Source: an uncultured Lachnospiraceae bacterium
GTDB taxonomy: Bacteria; Bacillota; Clostridia; Lachnospirales; Lachnospiraceae
DNA: 5,836 bases
Direction: 5' to 3'
Assembly: GCA_910577675.1 (NCBI GenBank)
Contig: CAJTOR010000025.1
Span: 1-5,836 of the forward strand
This document shows, one piece after another, positions 5,812 to 5,836 of this stretch. The notes under the pieces were generated by a model that worked only from the letters and a program-made list of their open reading frames with translations, was not told where the DNA came from and made no database searches. The first letter of the stretch is position 1. Each line of letters begins with the position of its first letter. The position numbers and the translations under genes are program-made.

Positions 5812-5836
5812 ATGATTAGGGAAATCTTGAAGGATG
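5812..5836 (+). CDS. Start of a gene cut by the window edge, possibly peptide deformylase
   Basis: ATG 5812 follows a purine-rich GGAAGGGTGG (5798-5807) and opens 'MIREILKD' before the window ends. It starts 18 nt after the HD gene stop, so it is probably part of the same operon. Peptide deformylases of Clostridia often begin with similar residues ('MIREI' or 'MIRKI' followed by 'KD' or 'RD'), which is the only ground for the suggested function. With eight residues visible, the identity is a guess. Confidence 0.45.

Overview
The window looks like a chromosomal segment from a Gram-positive anaerobe of the Clostridia, probably Lachnospiraceae. The grounds are a cellobiose phosphorylase of the clostridial type, a GEMM-I cyclic-di-GMP riboswitch, TTGACA/TATAAT-like promoters, strong GGAGG ribosome binding sites and T-rich intrinsic terminators. 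All recognisable genes are on the + strand. The genus assignment is inference; there is no rRNA or marker gene here.

Layout. (1) 2-452: the 3' end of a gene whose tail resembles the end of capsule/exopolysaccharide ATPase-like (CpsD/CapB) proteins. (2) 562-1346: a unit with no convincing protein gene. It has a consensus promoter, a c-di-GMP-I riboswitch aptamer, an attenuator terminator, then about 545 nt of hairpin-rich sequence bracketed by a possible long-range helix and closed by a strong terminator. The simplest reading is a large structured noncoding RNA whose synthesis is gated by c-di-GMP. I could not assign it to a named RNA family. (3) 1406-3971: an extended -10 promoter, a possible LacI/CcpA-type operator and a complete GH94 cellobiose phosphorylase, which appears to be its own transcription unit. 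(4) 3972-4380: an AT-richer junction with a hairpin terminator and two very short broken reading frames. (5) 4381-5836: an AT-rich gene cluster with an intact HAD phosphatase, an HD-domain phosphohydrolase broken by two frameshifts, and the first eight codons of a third gene, perhaps peptide deformylase.

How the parts fit. The phosphorylase lets the cell split imported cellobiose with phosphate and save an ATP. The c-di-GMP unit upstream is insulated from it by the 1302-1346 terminator and the phosphorylase's own promoter, so no direct c-di-GMP control of the phosphorylase is implied. The block after 3972 differs in base composition and holds several broken genes, which suggests acquired DNA that is decaying. 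The most interesting item is the riboswitch followed by a long structured RNA instead of a protein gene.
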